64,000 nucleotides of DNA from Durusdinium trenchii. Lineage: Eukaryota; Sar; Dinophyceae; Suessiales; Symbiodiniaceae. Location of the stretch: assembly GCA_963970005.1 (NCBI GenBank), contig CAXAMN010018668.1, positions 36,464 through 100,463 on the forward strand, read 5' to 3'. The translations under genes were made by a program, and so were the position numbers. Each line of letters begins with the position of its first letter. Positions within the stretch are counted from its first letter, which is position 1. This document shows, in pieces, positions 1 to 11,440 of the stretch. A model generated the notes under the pieces. The model worked only from the letters and a program-made list of their open reading frames with translations. It did no database searches and was not told the DNA's origin.

Positions 1-955
1 ACGTGCATTCCACATCCTGGAGGAAATGGACAAAAGTTGAGAGGGAACGGAACGAGGAGAACGTCGTTTGGGGAAATATTGAATGCACAGTGCACGAAGT
101 TGGGTTTCAAGATCAAGCATACAATCCTGAGCGGTGCGGTCAGGGATTGAAGTCATGTCATCGATCAATTGGCGTGCACGATCCTCGAAACAAACCCATT
201 GGTTCAATTGTGCATGGTATGCATGTCTCATAGCAAATCTATCAATCCTATTCAACGGAAAGTGAGCCGGCTGAGGGACATGCCACTTCGGAAGGGTCAC
301 CAGCAAGGGATGATGGTGAGGTCCATTGATGCCAAAGTTCCTTTCGAATTGGGTGTTCGTGATCGGCTTCATGCGGCGATATTGAACCTGCGGTTATCGA
401 ATCAGAATGTAGTCAATGCGGGAGGTATGAATACCATGAGAAAAGGTAGGCTGATATTCCCCTTTACAGTTAATGGCAATCAGGTCCTGAGTTCTCAGAA
501 GCTGCTGCAAGACATGGCTGTCCGTGTGCATATTGGGATGTCTTCTGGGTCTTTTAATCCTACGAACGGTGGATCAGCACGAAGAACCGTATTGAAGTCT
601 CCAAGAACAATTAAATAATGGTTGAAGTCTCCAAGAACAATTAAATAATGGGCCTTAGGAATATAGTTCAAACAGGCTTGAAAAGTGTGCCACAATTTTA
701 TCGTTTTTGAAGGAGGGGTTAAGAGCCATTGCATGGATTCCAAGTGTGTTAATAAACAACGAGAAAATCAATCGTTCGCTTAAGAAAAACCCGCATATAC
801 AAAAGACGTCCTTCGATCAAGGTAGCAATGGCCAGTCGATCTACTGGAGCCAGGTAGATACGTACCATCAACAAAACGGATGTTTGTTTGCAAGCCGAAT
901 AAATGCAGTGCCATTCGAAGGGGCTCCATGTAGCCGAGAAGCGCCATCCCGTCTC
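1..955 (-). mobile_element. Decayed LINE (non-LTR) APE-type endonuclease fragment
   Basis: Read on the minus strand, three successive frames give the order of an exonuclease-endonuclease-phosphatase domain of a non-LTR retrotransposon. The first (955-752) has GRLLYMRVFLKRTIDFLVVY. The second (743-495) has the catalytic motif LIVLGDFN. The third (516 down to 1) has SHGIHTSRIDYILIR and then a histidine-rich GPHHHPLLVTLP, at the place of the family's terminal S-D-H-x-P motif. The enzyme normally nicks target DNA for target-primed reverse transcription. Lesions are in-frame stops at 749-751 and 394-396, two frame changes and a 30-bp duplication, so this copy is dead. The reverse transcriptase would lie beyond the left window edge. 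The motifs and their order are seen directly; the LINE assignment follows from the family. Confidence 0.78.
592..651. repeat. Perfect 30-bp tandem duplication in the LINE endonuclease
   Basis: Positions 592-621 and 622-651 are identical. The unit covers the LIVLGDFN motif, so the minus-strand translation contains HYLIVLGDFN twice in a row. Thirty bases keep the frame. Confidence 0.95.
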
Positions 956-1640
956 TTATATAGCCAACACTTCAAGCGATTAAGAAGAAACCCAAATCAA
1001 TAATTCATCATAGACCAATGGTTTCGAAGCATTCCAAGTTATGCAGTGCGTCTATATGCGCACCAAAAACCCATATTTCATGCAATTTCGCGGAAGAAAG
1101 AAATGCATCCACGAAATAATTTCCACTTTTGCTCAGAGCAAAAAAAAACTCTAAACAATCCTCATTCCGAATATAAAACAAATTAAAAAGGTTCAGGATC
1201 AACTTTCATATACCCCGGAATTAGGACCGATAAATCCAATTCGGTCGTCAACAAAAAAAATGGCGGCGGCAGCCAAAAAAAAAGCCAATGCATCATCACT
1301 AAAACTATATTATATTATCCATAGTACCTCGCCCCAAAGCGATCATAATTCTTAAACTAAAAATAGCGCTTAAACAATTCTTAAACAACCAATAAAACGA
1401 CATTTTTATATATTAAATATCTTTTAACCAATATATATATATATATTGTTTTTCAATTATCAAATTATATAAATAATCAATATATATTATTCCATAATAC
1501 ATCATATTTATATCTTTGTATCTTCTATATATATATTTTAATATATTTATATAATTAGATCAATAACAATTAATAATATATATTATTTCTCAATATGGAT
1601 TAAATCGCATGAACCTGGGTCCCATCTATGGTGCAAATCA
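956..1640. other. AT-rich spacer, no gene seen
   Basis: This stretch is very AT-rich, with (AT)n tracts near 1432-1447 and repeated TATATATT/AATATATA words up to about 1600. Runs of A occur at 1140 and 1252. No coding or RNA signal is apparent. Confidence 0.7.
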
Positions 1641-1814
1641 TATCCATCATGATTCCTTGATATTCCTTGCAAAGGATTCAATATCTCATTGAAAGCCAAG
1701 ACACCCCAAGCCCGGTGCAGCCTCAGTCAGTGACACAGTGAGAGATTTCAGCAAAGGCTCGATGGACTGCTCTGTGCAGGTTTCAATTTGCAGGATGAGA
1801 ATTTGTGGGAAGGG

Positions 1815-2000
1815 CATTGCAAGGCTTCGCGCAACACCACAGGCTTCGCGAATTGTTTTCGCAAATTGGTTTCAGAACCTTTCATATACACTCTGAGTTG
1901 GCCTTCGTGAATTGGCTTCGCCTGTGTGAAATCTAAGAGCCTATGCCAGAGGCTTCGCGAGCCTTCCCCACACATAATGTATCGCACAAATGCCTTCGCA
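1815..2000. repeat. Cluster of GCTTCGCGAA-type palindromic words
   Basis: At least six degenerate copies of (G)GCTTCGCGAA or CCTTCGC(G)AA occur at irregular spacing; the core TTCGCGAA is its own reverse complement. An 85-codon open frame on the minus strand crosses the cluster, but I see no family in it and do not call a gene. Confidence 0.6.
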
Positions 2001-2020
2001 CACATTTGGTGAGTTACAGT

Positions 2021-5000
2021 CTATCATTCAATAAAAACAACACAGTGCTGGGATCCTCGCAAATGATCAATATTCAACATTTTGATTTGCTGATAGGAGA
2101 TCAGTGTTAGATTTAGACTTGCTGCTCTTCCTAGCAACTCATCAGCATTTTGCGAGGGCGATCTTGTGTTTTTTCAACCGTGAACAAGCCACCTTGAAAC
2201 ATTCCTAAACCGCCCACCACCTCACTGGTCTACAAGTTGGGTTGTTTCACAGTATGCTTATCTCAGATGTCTCCCCCCTCACAGAGTAATTATAGCTCTT
2301 GGCTCAACACGTAGGACTTCACAATGGTGCCGGCTCACTGCCTCACCAGCAGCCCAATTATTTGTTACCTAGTAATTTCTACTACTTACCCTCATTCATC
2401 TTCCATTCCGCATTCGACTCTTGGTGGGCCCGACTTGCTGGTACATTCCAAAGCTCGGGTCCATCATGCCGAAGGCCGGTGCAGAGAAGCCTAGCAAATG
2501 ATCGGTGACACAGGGACCTGGAGGGACCTCTGGGGATGGATCGGTGAGATAGCCTCGAGGTGAAGCTTAGTGACTTTCCCTGCAACTTTTCACAAACTGC
2601 AACCACATTGATCTTGTCAACCTGTAAACCTTTGAGGGATCAATAAGGAATGCTTCTAAGCATTGGGGATGCCCTATTGAGCTTGCAATTCTAATATAGA
2701 TATATATAATATATATACTTGCAGCATTCAGGTTGTGGTCCAGAGTGACTGCAACCAGCTGGTCGCCCTCAGCTATATATATAAGTAGATCTTTGACAGC
2801 AACATTCAATTGTCACTTCCATTGGCATGTCCTCTTGGTTCTAAAGACCTGAAAACAGTAGGACGATCCCTTTCAAAGTCCATGGGTTGGCCCAAACCTG
2901 CCAGCTTATGGTCAGCTTTCAGTGTCAAAAATAAGAACATATAACAACCCCAAACCTGCATCCTGCCCCTCCCCGTAGTCACAAAACAGCGAGACCCCTC
3001 TGAAGATGTGAATCGGTTCCCAGCCTGGAAAGGCTGCAAAGGTTGGACATTGGGCCGCCTGGTGCGAAGGTTGACATGTGTGGATCTGTCGATGTGAAGA
3101 CAAAGAACACCTTCCGAATTTCCCAGAGATGTCGGTCACATGACAAAGAACATGACAAAGGTCAGGATTCCAAAAACACTGTCAGGATGTCGCCTTTTGT
3201 TTCAAAAACAAACACTCCACTAAATCGAGCTTCCACAAGAGATGGGGGGCAATAGCAAACTTAAGATGCCTGCTCAATTCCTCTTCCTCTTCTCTTCCTT
3301 TCCTTCATCTTTCCTTTGGTTTCGTTGTTTCTTTCAGGGGACATGTCTTCTTTGCAAAACAACTAGAAAGTTGCTTCCTTAATCGACCATGAGCAAACAA
3401 CCAGTTGAGAAGCTCACACAGGGTACACAGGGTACCCGTTACGCGGCCTGGTCTCCGCCATGTTATTGTGCATACCTCTCCCACACCCTTCTGAGTAGCG
3501 AGGTGCTTCCAAGCCATATTCGCTCAAACCTTCGAAACAGAACTGACAGGATAAACAAAGGTTTTGACCTGAAGAAACGTACTCTCAATCAACAAAGTCG
3601 GCAAATGAGGCTACGATGGCTACGGCAAATTCTCGGTTCAGTGCTCTTTCGGCCTGTGCCATTGGAACTGCCGCCATGGCTACCGAACCTTTGCCAGCAG
3701 CTTTGGCGTCACCTGAGAGAACTTGACTCTAAAGCATTGGCCATCACCAGAGATACATGTACACAATAAAACATTTTAGTTACTGCAAGTAGCGCACATG
3801 GAGAATATTACTTATTAGTGTACATGAATAGTCGCCTAGCTTTCTGGGTGGGAGGCTTTCCACTTGTTGCAGTGACCGAATCAGCTGCGGCATAGTCAGT
3901 CAGAAATTATAGACTTAGCTGCATACAAAGTACATCAAAGCACTTCGGACTTTGCGAGTCCATACTCTGAATGACACCCGTGATCTACAAACGCCTGCAG
4001 GCTGGTCACTCCAGGAATCGTACTAAATATAGACACGTCACATAATTATCTTGTTACTGCTTGCATCCGAGCGAATGCCGTCCATATACACAGTTCCTCT
4101 TATTGTCGTACAAAAAGGTGTTTTCTGGGCGATGACCACGAGGTCCAAAGTTTGGGTACATATATCATCCTGCCTTACTCATTTGCACATAGTGACAGTG
4201 CCTTGAGTCCTTGAGGATTCAAAGAGTGCGCTGCTTTTGTGCTTCCCTAAAAACCCTCTTTCTGGGTGGTTGGCAAAATGACGGACCTCAGCAGCTGGTC
4301 TTCATGGCCTACTCATGCCTACGCCATCTAAACACTTCTCTACTTCGAATTGGGATCAATGTTCCGTGTCCCACTGCCTCCTGAAGGTCTGGCAAGTGCC
4401 TGCACAGAATTTCGGAACATCCAACGAAGACTCAACAACGTCGACGTCGCTGAGAAATTTTGCCGCAAAGCTTGGGTCAGGACGTATATAGATTCTCCGA
4501 CGTACAATCAAACACACTTTGTCAGGTGTACGTCTGTGGATATACTGATTTGCATCAAACAACTGCGTTTGGAACTTTCTAGATTGAACGTCAAGCCGGT
4601 CCTTAGCATATTATTAAAACGTACTGTCAAGTAAAGGATAGTAAAGGACATGATTCAGCAAGGTTAGCACTTTTGAGGGGGCCTATCGCTTTTGCAGGAT
4701 CTAGACACAATGTCAACATAGCTGAACATATCAAAATCTGTTCGGACATGGTTGTCGCATGTTGTCGCTTATTCCTGAAATTCACGACTGCTCTTTACTA
4801 AATTAGTCATAGCAAGTTTTGGCGGCTGCTCATCTGTAATTTATACATACGACATCAGATATGTTGCAGCCACCAAAACTCAGTGTGCTTGTCAGCTGAC
4901 ACGCACACACACACAAACAAGTGTCACCATTTATCTCCTCTGCAATTGAAAAAACAAGAGACATCGATCCACTTCCAACAAAAGACAAGAACTCGTACTA

Positions 5001-5500
5001 TTCCATGCACCATCTGTCAGACTTCAGCAACTCGATACTAGGGCAATGCGTGTGGGCACACAAAACGCAAACAGGCATGCTAATACAGCAATTGGGCGGT
5101 ATGTACAGTATAATTTGTATAGCATGCCACGGCATCTTGTGTTTGCTATCGGTAGCAACCGATCGGGCCACCGGCTAGGCCTAATGCATACCGGCAGCTG
5201 CTATGCATCGGTATTGTACTGCTACTGGCATCTATTAGGTCTATGCCTATGCGGGTAGCAATCGGTTGCCAACATTCCGAAGCTGTGACCTGGACTCTTG
5301 ACCATAGTGCCTTGAACTCATGGCCATAGGCCATAGATTCAATCAACACGATAAACAAACATGACGTTTGCGAAATGAGCAAAAAGCCAACACAAGCAGT
5401 GACACATTCAGGGATTTGGTCAAATCACATCTCGTGCGCATGGGTCCTTTAATCTGTATATCCATTAAATGCAGCTTGCTAATTGTTTAAATCTTTGGTC
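2021..5500. other. No recognisable gene; scattered simple repeats
   Basis: Open frames here are short and match no family I know; the longest is 126 codons at 3389-3769 on the plus strand. An AT microsatellite lies at about 2694-2720 and an AC run at 4903-4916. I see nothing else that can be supported. Confidence 0.5.
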
Positions 5501-5504
5501 TGTA

Positions 5505-5695
5505 GTTTCCAACGTAACACATCCAACTTCTGCACCCATTTCATGCTCTCGCCCGGCCACCCTTTTGGCCTGGTCCACCAAGACGGACATGCCCGGCTTG
5601 ATGAAATGCTCCTTGTTCAACAAGATCTGCTGGGACCTCACTGCGCAGGCCCCATCATTAGTCTCTGATGAGATCTCATTTGGATGGTGACATTC
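5505..5695 (-). CDS. Possible exon, unidentified
   Basis: The minus strand is open for about 63 codons without needing an ATG and reads like ordinary protein, with HFIKPGMSVLVDQAKRVAGR in the middle. The opposite strand is also open here, so strand choice is uncertain. It lies about 130 bp downstream of the RRM gene on the same strand and could be another exon of it, but no shared motif shows this. I do not recognise the family. Confidence 0.2.
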
Positions 5696-5820
5696 ATCAA
5701 ATTCCCGTGATGGGCCTGCTGGTATGTGAACTCTGTGAACTCAGTTAAGTTCCGGCGTTCATTCATTCTGCGCACGGTCAACTTTGACAGTATTTGTTTA
5801 GACTATCCCATTTGTTATGC

Positions 5821-6550
5821 CATGAAGCATTCGGCCACGTGCAATCCACCACCGGTGAACGCAACTGCACATCCCCTCTACATGGTCACAAACTCATTTG
5901 CTTGGCCCCCTGAGTGCCCCAACACCATTGGATCTTTCAAGTGAACAAAGGCAATGCCCTCAAGCGAGCAGGCTGCCGTGCTCAGAATCCAAGCAAATGA
6001 CGAATTTGACCATCTGTTACTGTTGGAATCGTTGGATGCATTCTTCTGGCATACTTTCCAACAGCGACACCTGACTTCTATTGGCTGACCTGAGCAGGTC
6101 TCACCTGCAGCGAAGGTCACTCCACAGTGGAAACTGTAGTCCTATCTACCCAGTCTCCAGCCTTGCGATTGCCATGGATGTAGACATCTTCCAGCTCTCC
6201 AAATTGGCCGAAATAAGCTTCCAAATCCGCCTCCAGATACGACGAAAGAAGTGAGTACATAATGAGCACACACACACATGCCATGCGAAGCTATTCAGTT
6301 CATGTTTGCAAGGACCAAGAAACTGTACACTATACACACAAATGCATCTTGAACAAGGCAAGGTTTTCTCAATGAACCGATGGGCTTTCACTCTGAATAA
6401 CGGCCAAGTCATAGCATATCACCATGACGTGTCGCCACGGTGTTTTTAGCTATGCGCCTTGGTGACCTCTGCAGGAACCCTTGTGAGAAACAGGCGCCCT
6501 GGCACGATCCTTGGCTCTCTCCTCTCATCTCCTCTCCTCTGTTGCAGGAC
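5821..6550 (-). CDS. RRM-domain RNA-binding protein (multi-exon)
   Basis: Three exons on the minus strand assemble an RNA recognition motif. Exon 1 (about 6550-6458) ends with the RNP2-like strand RLFLTRVP followed by AEVTK. Exon 2 (6230-6150) gives ADLEAYFGQFGELEDVYI, a textbook helix 1 and strand 2. Exon 3 starts at 5958 with GIAFVHLKD, an RNP1-like strand. A later frame near 5821-5868 holds GGGLHVAECF, resembling the last strand. Intron 1 runs 6457-6231 with a GC donor (AAG|GC) and AG acceptor and is in phase, as is common in dinoflagellates; intron 2 starts with GT at 6149. RRM proteins bind single-stranded RNA in splicing and mRNA control. The start codon and the region between the RNP1-like strand and the last strand are not resolved. 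The RRM call is secure; the exact role is not. Confidence 0.65.
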
Positions 6551-8620
6551 TTTTTGCAAAACCATCCACGCAATGGCAAGGTATCGCACCTGCTGGAGTG
6601 AGGAGACACATGGTGACACGTGGGTAGTCAATTTGTGCAACATAAACCACGGATTCCGCTCAGCTTTCTCGTCTAAGGCTGGCACGGTGACGACGAAGCC
6701 GAGTCACCATTCGTCATATGCAGGCCTGGAGCACATTTTATCAGTGATTCACCGATTATTCTTTGGATTGCAATGAGATGCTCAGTGTGCCAAACGTCGG
6801 GAATTCTTGAAAGTTATATGTTTTGTGACGGGCCAGGAGTGCCTTGTGAGTATTGTTAATTCTGCAGAGTCTTCAGCATGTGGACAAGCTCTTTGAAAGC
6901 ACTGAACGTGTCCCGAGCGGCATCTGGAAAATGGGGGTGCAAATGCGATCATACAGACTGACTGACGAACGGACTGACTGGTTCGCTAAATACCGCAATG
7001 CCAACTCTGACAACCACTTTCTAGCGTCTTGTAACAACAACAAAAACATGGCAAACAAACTGCATATCTATACCGTTGATATGTATCGCCTGGCCGCCTG
7101 ACCTGAGGCTGTGTTGAATGCGGTAAATACAACATGCCACCCGAAAACTCCCACACACACACAAGCCTGCAGCTGCCTGGCGCGGTGGTAGCCCCACCTT
7201 GTTGAGTCTTGACATATTAAAAAAAAATACATATATATATATAGTTGCTATTACTATATATACATAGCTATATATCACTATATACATATATATATATATC
7301 CTTTCTTCAGAATACCACAACATGTGCCAAGCTGATGGGTTAAACCATCTCCTCTAACTCACCGAAGTGGTTCCTCAAACAGAATTCTCAGCGTGGGATG
7401 ATGTGAAATGACACCCCACCTGCGCAGCAGCTCCCTTGCCGCCAGTGCGCCTAAGGCACTAGGCAATCAAGGTTCATGGCACTATCGGCATCAAGCAAAC
7501 CATGTCACTCGCGTACGAGTTTTTGGAGACCGAAATATGTGTTTTGCCGACCTCCCCCGTCATACTGTGGGCAATTGCCTCCAACCTACGAGCTTCTTGG
7601 AGACCGAAACATTCGAATTCCATCTGGTATAGCCTATCATTCCCATGCTTCTTAATGCCACGAACTTCTTGGGGAGTGCCAGTGTGTTTACAGCGCTGGA
7701 AGTGTTTGGACCTTTACTGAAATGTTTGAGATTTCGATATCATTTGGGTTTAGACTCAAGACCTTCCCGACTGGGTGGAAGGCGGTGTTGCCATGTCTAC
7801 AACGACAGGGATGCCATTGATCTCAGCACAGACTTCAATGCCCACGGCCACCCGCTGACAGCTCACAAAAAATGATCGTGAATCACAACACAGAAGTGTA
7901 GGAAACAACATGGACCAAGATCTTCAAAAATTTAACTGAAACATGCAAAACTTAACACGTGCTTTTCTATGGGTTGGAAAGCACTGGGTGCCGAACCTCG
8001 TGATATTGGATGTGCAATGCCACCTGAATCCTGAGAAAACCGAGCAAGTCCACCCCATTGCCTCCCTGTTCAATCCTTCTCTGGCATCCCTGAATTGTTT
8101 CTTGTATGTCCTGTGTATGCCCTACGTTCAACACCTATCACCCCCCTTGTGTCTCGATTGAATTTGGTGACCTGAACTGCCTGAACTATCCATGAAGTGA
8201 CCTCAAATGTCTTTTCGCCCCACCTTGACCTGCTGAACATCTTCTCTCAACTAGGCGCTCTCAAAAGCACCAAAGGCACCCCGACGATGTAGGATTTGTA
8301 TAAGAGACAAAGGCAAAGCCTGGACGGTCGACGGTTGTGATCAACGCAGTCTTTGGATTCGGGCATTGTCTTATCAAAAACTTGACAAATGTGTAAACGG
8401 AGTTGGTCTAAAACACAACCCATGAATTGTGCTTTGCGACCCTTGCGATCAAAAGCCGGCAAAACCTGCTCAGACATTCTGATTTTGGTTTGTTAGTTGA
8501 TATGTCTGACTACATAGATAATTACAGACACCTCAGCTGTTTTGCAAAATGTGTCAGCATCAAGTAGCACCCTGGTTGTCGTATCTTGTCTTTGTGTTTC
8601 ATGCTCTGAGCCACGCTTTG
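6551..8620. other. No confident gene; AT microsatellite
   Basis: Only short unconvincing frames are seen. A near-repeated phrase, CGAGTTTTTGGAGACCGAAA then CGAGCTTCTTGGAGACCGAA, lies at about 7515 and 7589. An AT-rich microsatellite covers about 7217-7300. The right edge abuts the large element that begins at 8624. Confidence 0.5.
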
Positions 8621-8623
8621 CCG

Positions 8624-8647
8624 TATAGATCGAGTTAGTTTAAATTC
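8624..8647 (+). repeat. Left terminal inverted repeat of the 12 kb element
   Basis: Twenty-four bases beginning TATAGATCGAGTTAG match the reverse complement of 20632-20655 without mismatch. Two further bases outside (CC) also match, but the third does not. Confidence 0.9.
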
Positions 8648-8667
8648 GTTGAGTTTAGACTGTATGA

Positions 8668-8830
8668 GATAACCTAACCTAGATAGGTTAACTTAACCTT
8701 TGAAGGTTAACTGAACACAAGGTTGTGGGTAGGTTAGGTTGATGGATATTTGTATGAATAACGTAACCTAAGGTAAGGCAAGGTTAGGTGAGAGGTTAGG
8801 TTTTTCATAAGAACAACCTAAGGTTAAAGG
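8668..8830. repeat. Left subterminal AGGTTA/TAACCT array
   Basis: About a dozen copies of AGGTTA or TAACCT occur in both orientations at irregular spacing. A matching array sits inside the right terminus. Such arrays are typical transposase-binding subterminal regions in DNA transposons; here that role is inferred. It is not the dinoflagellate telomere repeat. Confidence 0.8.
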
Positions 8831-8884
8831 TGGTTGTGTTGAAACAAAGCCTCATGTAATTGTACTCTCTCTCTCTCTCTCTGG

Positions 8885-9147
8885 TGAAGAAAGTTTCTGC
8901 CAAGTCAGCTGTGAAGTACCCGTCTTCGTCCTTGGTCTTCGCGATGTGGGCATGGTGCACCTTATGCACCACCTCTGGGGGGAGCTAGGGTGCCTGCCTT
9001 CAACATCTTGGAGAACTTTTCACCTTTCCCCTTGTCTCGGGTTTCGGTCATGGCCGCAGACTGCTCTTTGATCTCCCTGACCGTCTGGTTGATGGAACTT
9101 GCCGGCCTCTTCCTGGGACCTTCTTCTGCGCTAGCTGGGCGTTTCAT
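8885..9147 (-). pseudogene. KRPA-family protein fragment (amino-terminal part), frameshifted
   Basis: From ATG at 9147 the minus strand encodes a basic leader with two KRPAS motifs, then TRDKGKGEKFSKMLKAGTLA, and stops at 8962. With one frame change near 8993 the reading continues PEVVHKVHHAHIAKTKDEDG to about 8885, where a CT microsatellite and the subterminal array begin. The segment aligns with KRHYGKARKWSRMMQSNSVP of the gene at 15062-16557, so both belong to one family. I associate KRPA-starting proteins with multicopy uncharacterised dinoflagellate families from memory only. The function is unknown. The fragment is cut off by the element's end structure. Confidence 0.5.
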
Positions 9148-9385
9148 TGGAGGTATGATGATAAGCGATCACGGGTACTATATATCAAAGCAAGGTTCTT
9201 CGCGCAAAAATGATCGACTTGAGCGTTGATGGAAAAATCCACAGGCCAAAGGTTGAAGATTGAAGTGTCCGCTCATAGGTTCATCAAACTTTACTTTTTT
9301 GAAGAATTCCAACACAAACTCTTTGAATTCCTGCAGGTTTGTAAGATGGTTTCATTACTTTAATCCCACTACAATGATGACAGGT

Positions 9386-9587
9386 CCAACTTTGGTCGAA
9401 ACTTCATCGAAGTTCCGACTCGAAGTTTAGTCGAAGTTTGGTCGCAGTTTAGTCGAAGTTTAAGATACACTCTTCAAAACATATGGTAGTGTTTTGTTCA
9501 CATTGTATCAAGACAAACTTCGACAGCGCTTGAAACTCCGACCAAACTTCGAGTCGAAACTTCGACGAAGTTTCGACCAAACTTCGG
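9386..9587. repeat. Long imperfect hairpin built of GTCGAAGTTT words
   Basis: The left arm 9386-9468 and right arm 9505-9587 (83 bases each) are reverse complements apart from scattered mismatches, separated by 36 bases. Both arms are made of GTCGAAGTTTGGTCGAAACT-like words. It lies between coding fragments of the element, probably in an intron or spacer. Confidence 0.8.
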
Positions 9588-9820
9588 CCCCCGATTCGCT
9601 GGCCTTCCTTCTGTCTCTTATGATCTCTCATGGTTTTTGGCGAAAAATGTTTACGAAGTCTCAAGCCAAATTCAGAAACCAATTCAGGAAATTGTTCAGT
9701 GTCATGGTCTTCAAATGCTCACAGCTCAATTGTTTCTTGAGTTCTTTTGCAAAGCCTGCGCTCAGTCAATCAATCTCAATGAATCTCACTGACTCACATC
9801 ACATGTATGTGCTCAACTTC

Positions 9821-10220
9821 TCAACGATGTTTCTTGCCCTGGCCCTTAGTGCCCTTCTTCTTCTTGGACTTGCGTCTCTGAGCCTTGGATTTCTCATCTT
9901 TGCCGGCTTCTTCCAAGACCGCGGTGTCCGTTGGTTGGGGCGTCCTGCGCAAAGGCGGCGGCTGTAAGGAAGAAGAAGCAGGTTCATCAGGCGGATATTC
10001 TTGATCCACCTTCTTGGGCACAGGGTTGCGCCGAACCTCATCCACCCGTGAGATCTCCATGGATAATCTTCATGAGGTTGATGGATCTTTGGGACACCTC
10101 CCCAAACACCTGAATGATGATGTCTTGATCCACAGCGACCCAGCCGGTGAGGTCGTCATTTGGGACTTCCTCAACAGCTTCTACTTGATGTTCGGGCTGC
10201 TTGCTGGTCTGCATGGCTTC
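9821..10220 (-). CDS. Coding fragments with acidic segment and Lys-rich tail, unidentified
   Basis: The minus strand reads from near 10210 VEAVEEVPNDDLTGWVAVDQ and DIIIQVFGEVSQRSINLMKI. It then changes frame near 10045 and continues VDEVRRNPVPKKVDQEYPPD and a Lys-rich end KSKKKKGTKGQGKKH that stops at 9821. The phrase GGATAT(C/T)CTTGATCCACCTT at about 10000 recurs near 11660, which suggests an internal duplication. The basic tail suggests nucleic-acid or chromatin contact, but no domain is recognisable. It is probably exons of the same minus-strand cluster as the fragments at 10.8-12.3 kb. Confidence 0.4.
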
Positions 10221-10325
10221 ACGACAAATCTAGATGATTTCTGATGCACTTCCGTGAACTTGAGCTGGCATCGAGACATGACAATCATGTCGAATTAAAA
10301 CTCATGATTCATGATGACGATACTA

Positions 10326-10660
10326 CACGCTCTCAAAGTTTCTTACTACATACTCTCAAACTAAAGTTCCCTCAAGTCACATACTCTCAAGATCTCTCAA
10401 GGTTCCCTCAAGTTACACTCTCAAGGTGTCCTGATCGTATGAATTTCCTTTACAGTGATGGTCTATATAGTCCAAGTTTGTAGAAATTGTTTCACGCAAA
10501 CCTCTCATGGACTCTCAAGTGAACCCTCATGGTATACCCTGTGAGGTTGAAAGCAAACTCTGAACTAAACCTCTCATCTCAAACGCACTTTGAAGTGGAC
10601 TCTCAAGTAAACCTCTCATGGTACTCTCAAGGACTCTCAAGGCAACTCTCACGGCACTAA
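10326..10660. repeat. Array of (A)CTCTCAAG words, left block
   Basis: About fifteen copies of CTCTCAAG/CCCTCAAG/CTCTCATGG occur at 10-30 bp spacing. The same word in the same orientation makes up arrays at 17640-17990 and 19380-20430 in this element, and I do not see it as an array outside the element. Confidence 0.8.
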
Positions 10661-10799
10661 CAAGATCAAGAACACACCCGCAAAGGACTTCTCAATGCTT
10701 CCTGAAAATGATCTTTTCCAAACCGCTAGCTTGGAATGCGTGAGCAGGAAATGGAAAGAACCACGTCATAAAGCCAGAGCGGCGCACTAGCGCAAATGT

Positions 10800-11440
10800 T
10801 TTCGCCTCACGTATACAAATCCAATGTCTGCGCCGCCTTGAGCGATAGCACTGCTCGATGATCTGCATCTCCTCGATCGTGACCGCTTCCTGGATCGTGA
10901 ACGCTTCCTCGATCGTCTGCGCCTGGACCGTGACTTCTTCTTCTTTTTCTTGGAATGATGATGGCTTGGCTTTGCTCCTGGAACGGCCTTGGCGCTGCTC
11001 TTCCATCCACTGTTCCAGCACCAAGCTGACCACGCCCGGAGAAGTTTGAGGCTCTTCTCTCACAGCTCCTTCCTTCTTGTTGAAGGCTTTTCAAAGAAAC
11101 TCCTGAAGATTGTCATCATCTTCTTCAGACTCCTCCTCCTTCTTCTCAACCGAGTCAAGGTCCACCTTCTTCTCCTCGACCATGTAGTCGTCCTGTTTTG
11201 CCTCTGCCTCAACCGTCTCCGCCAAGGGGGAGACTCTTCCATCTTCACGCTTCTTGCTTTCGAAGTGGCTCCTGGCATTCCGGATTTTTGGGCGACGTTG
11301 GAGCTGCGTGGCGAAGGATCAAAATACCCTGGCGCCGTATGTGGTGGAATCTCACCTGAATGCATCGGCGGTGGCGGTGGCGGTGGCACTAACTGCCGCT
11401 CGACCGCGGGTAGGCGATGTCTGCCTCGCAGCGGTAGCGG
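10800..11440 (-). pseudogene. Acidic/proline-rich and RS-rich coding fragments, frame-disrupted
   Basis: On the minus strand 11443-11250 encodes a poly-Pro stretch followed by MHSGEIPPHTAPGYFDPSPR. A neighbouring frame down to 11095 encodes an acidic run ending EESEEDDDNLQEFL. A third stretch (11065-10810) has PQTSPGVVSLVLEQWMEEQR in one frame and an SR-type run SRSRRRRSRKRSRSRKRSRS in another. The frames do not join without at least two shifts, or introns I cannot place. Arg-Ser runs are typical of splicing and nuclear-speckle proteins, but such runs also arise by chance in repetitive DNA, so no function is assigned. Confidence 0.35.

Noticed and set aside
2296-2312. Relic of the dinoflagellate spliced leader (CTTGGCTCAA)
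   Set aside because: Only about ten bases agree with the 3' end of the leader and the upstream CCGTAGCCATTTT part is missing.
8286-8304. Possible Nextera transposase adapter (TTTGTATAAGAGACAAAG)
   Set aside because: About 16 of 19 bases match the mosaic end and mismatches lie at both ends; chance similarity cannot be excluded and no A-tail or join is seen.
8668-8830. AGGTTA array as a telomere remnant
   Set aside because: Copies occur in both orientations at irregular spacing and do not match TTTAGGG; they mirror the other end of the element.
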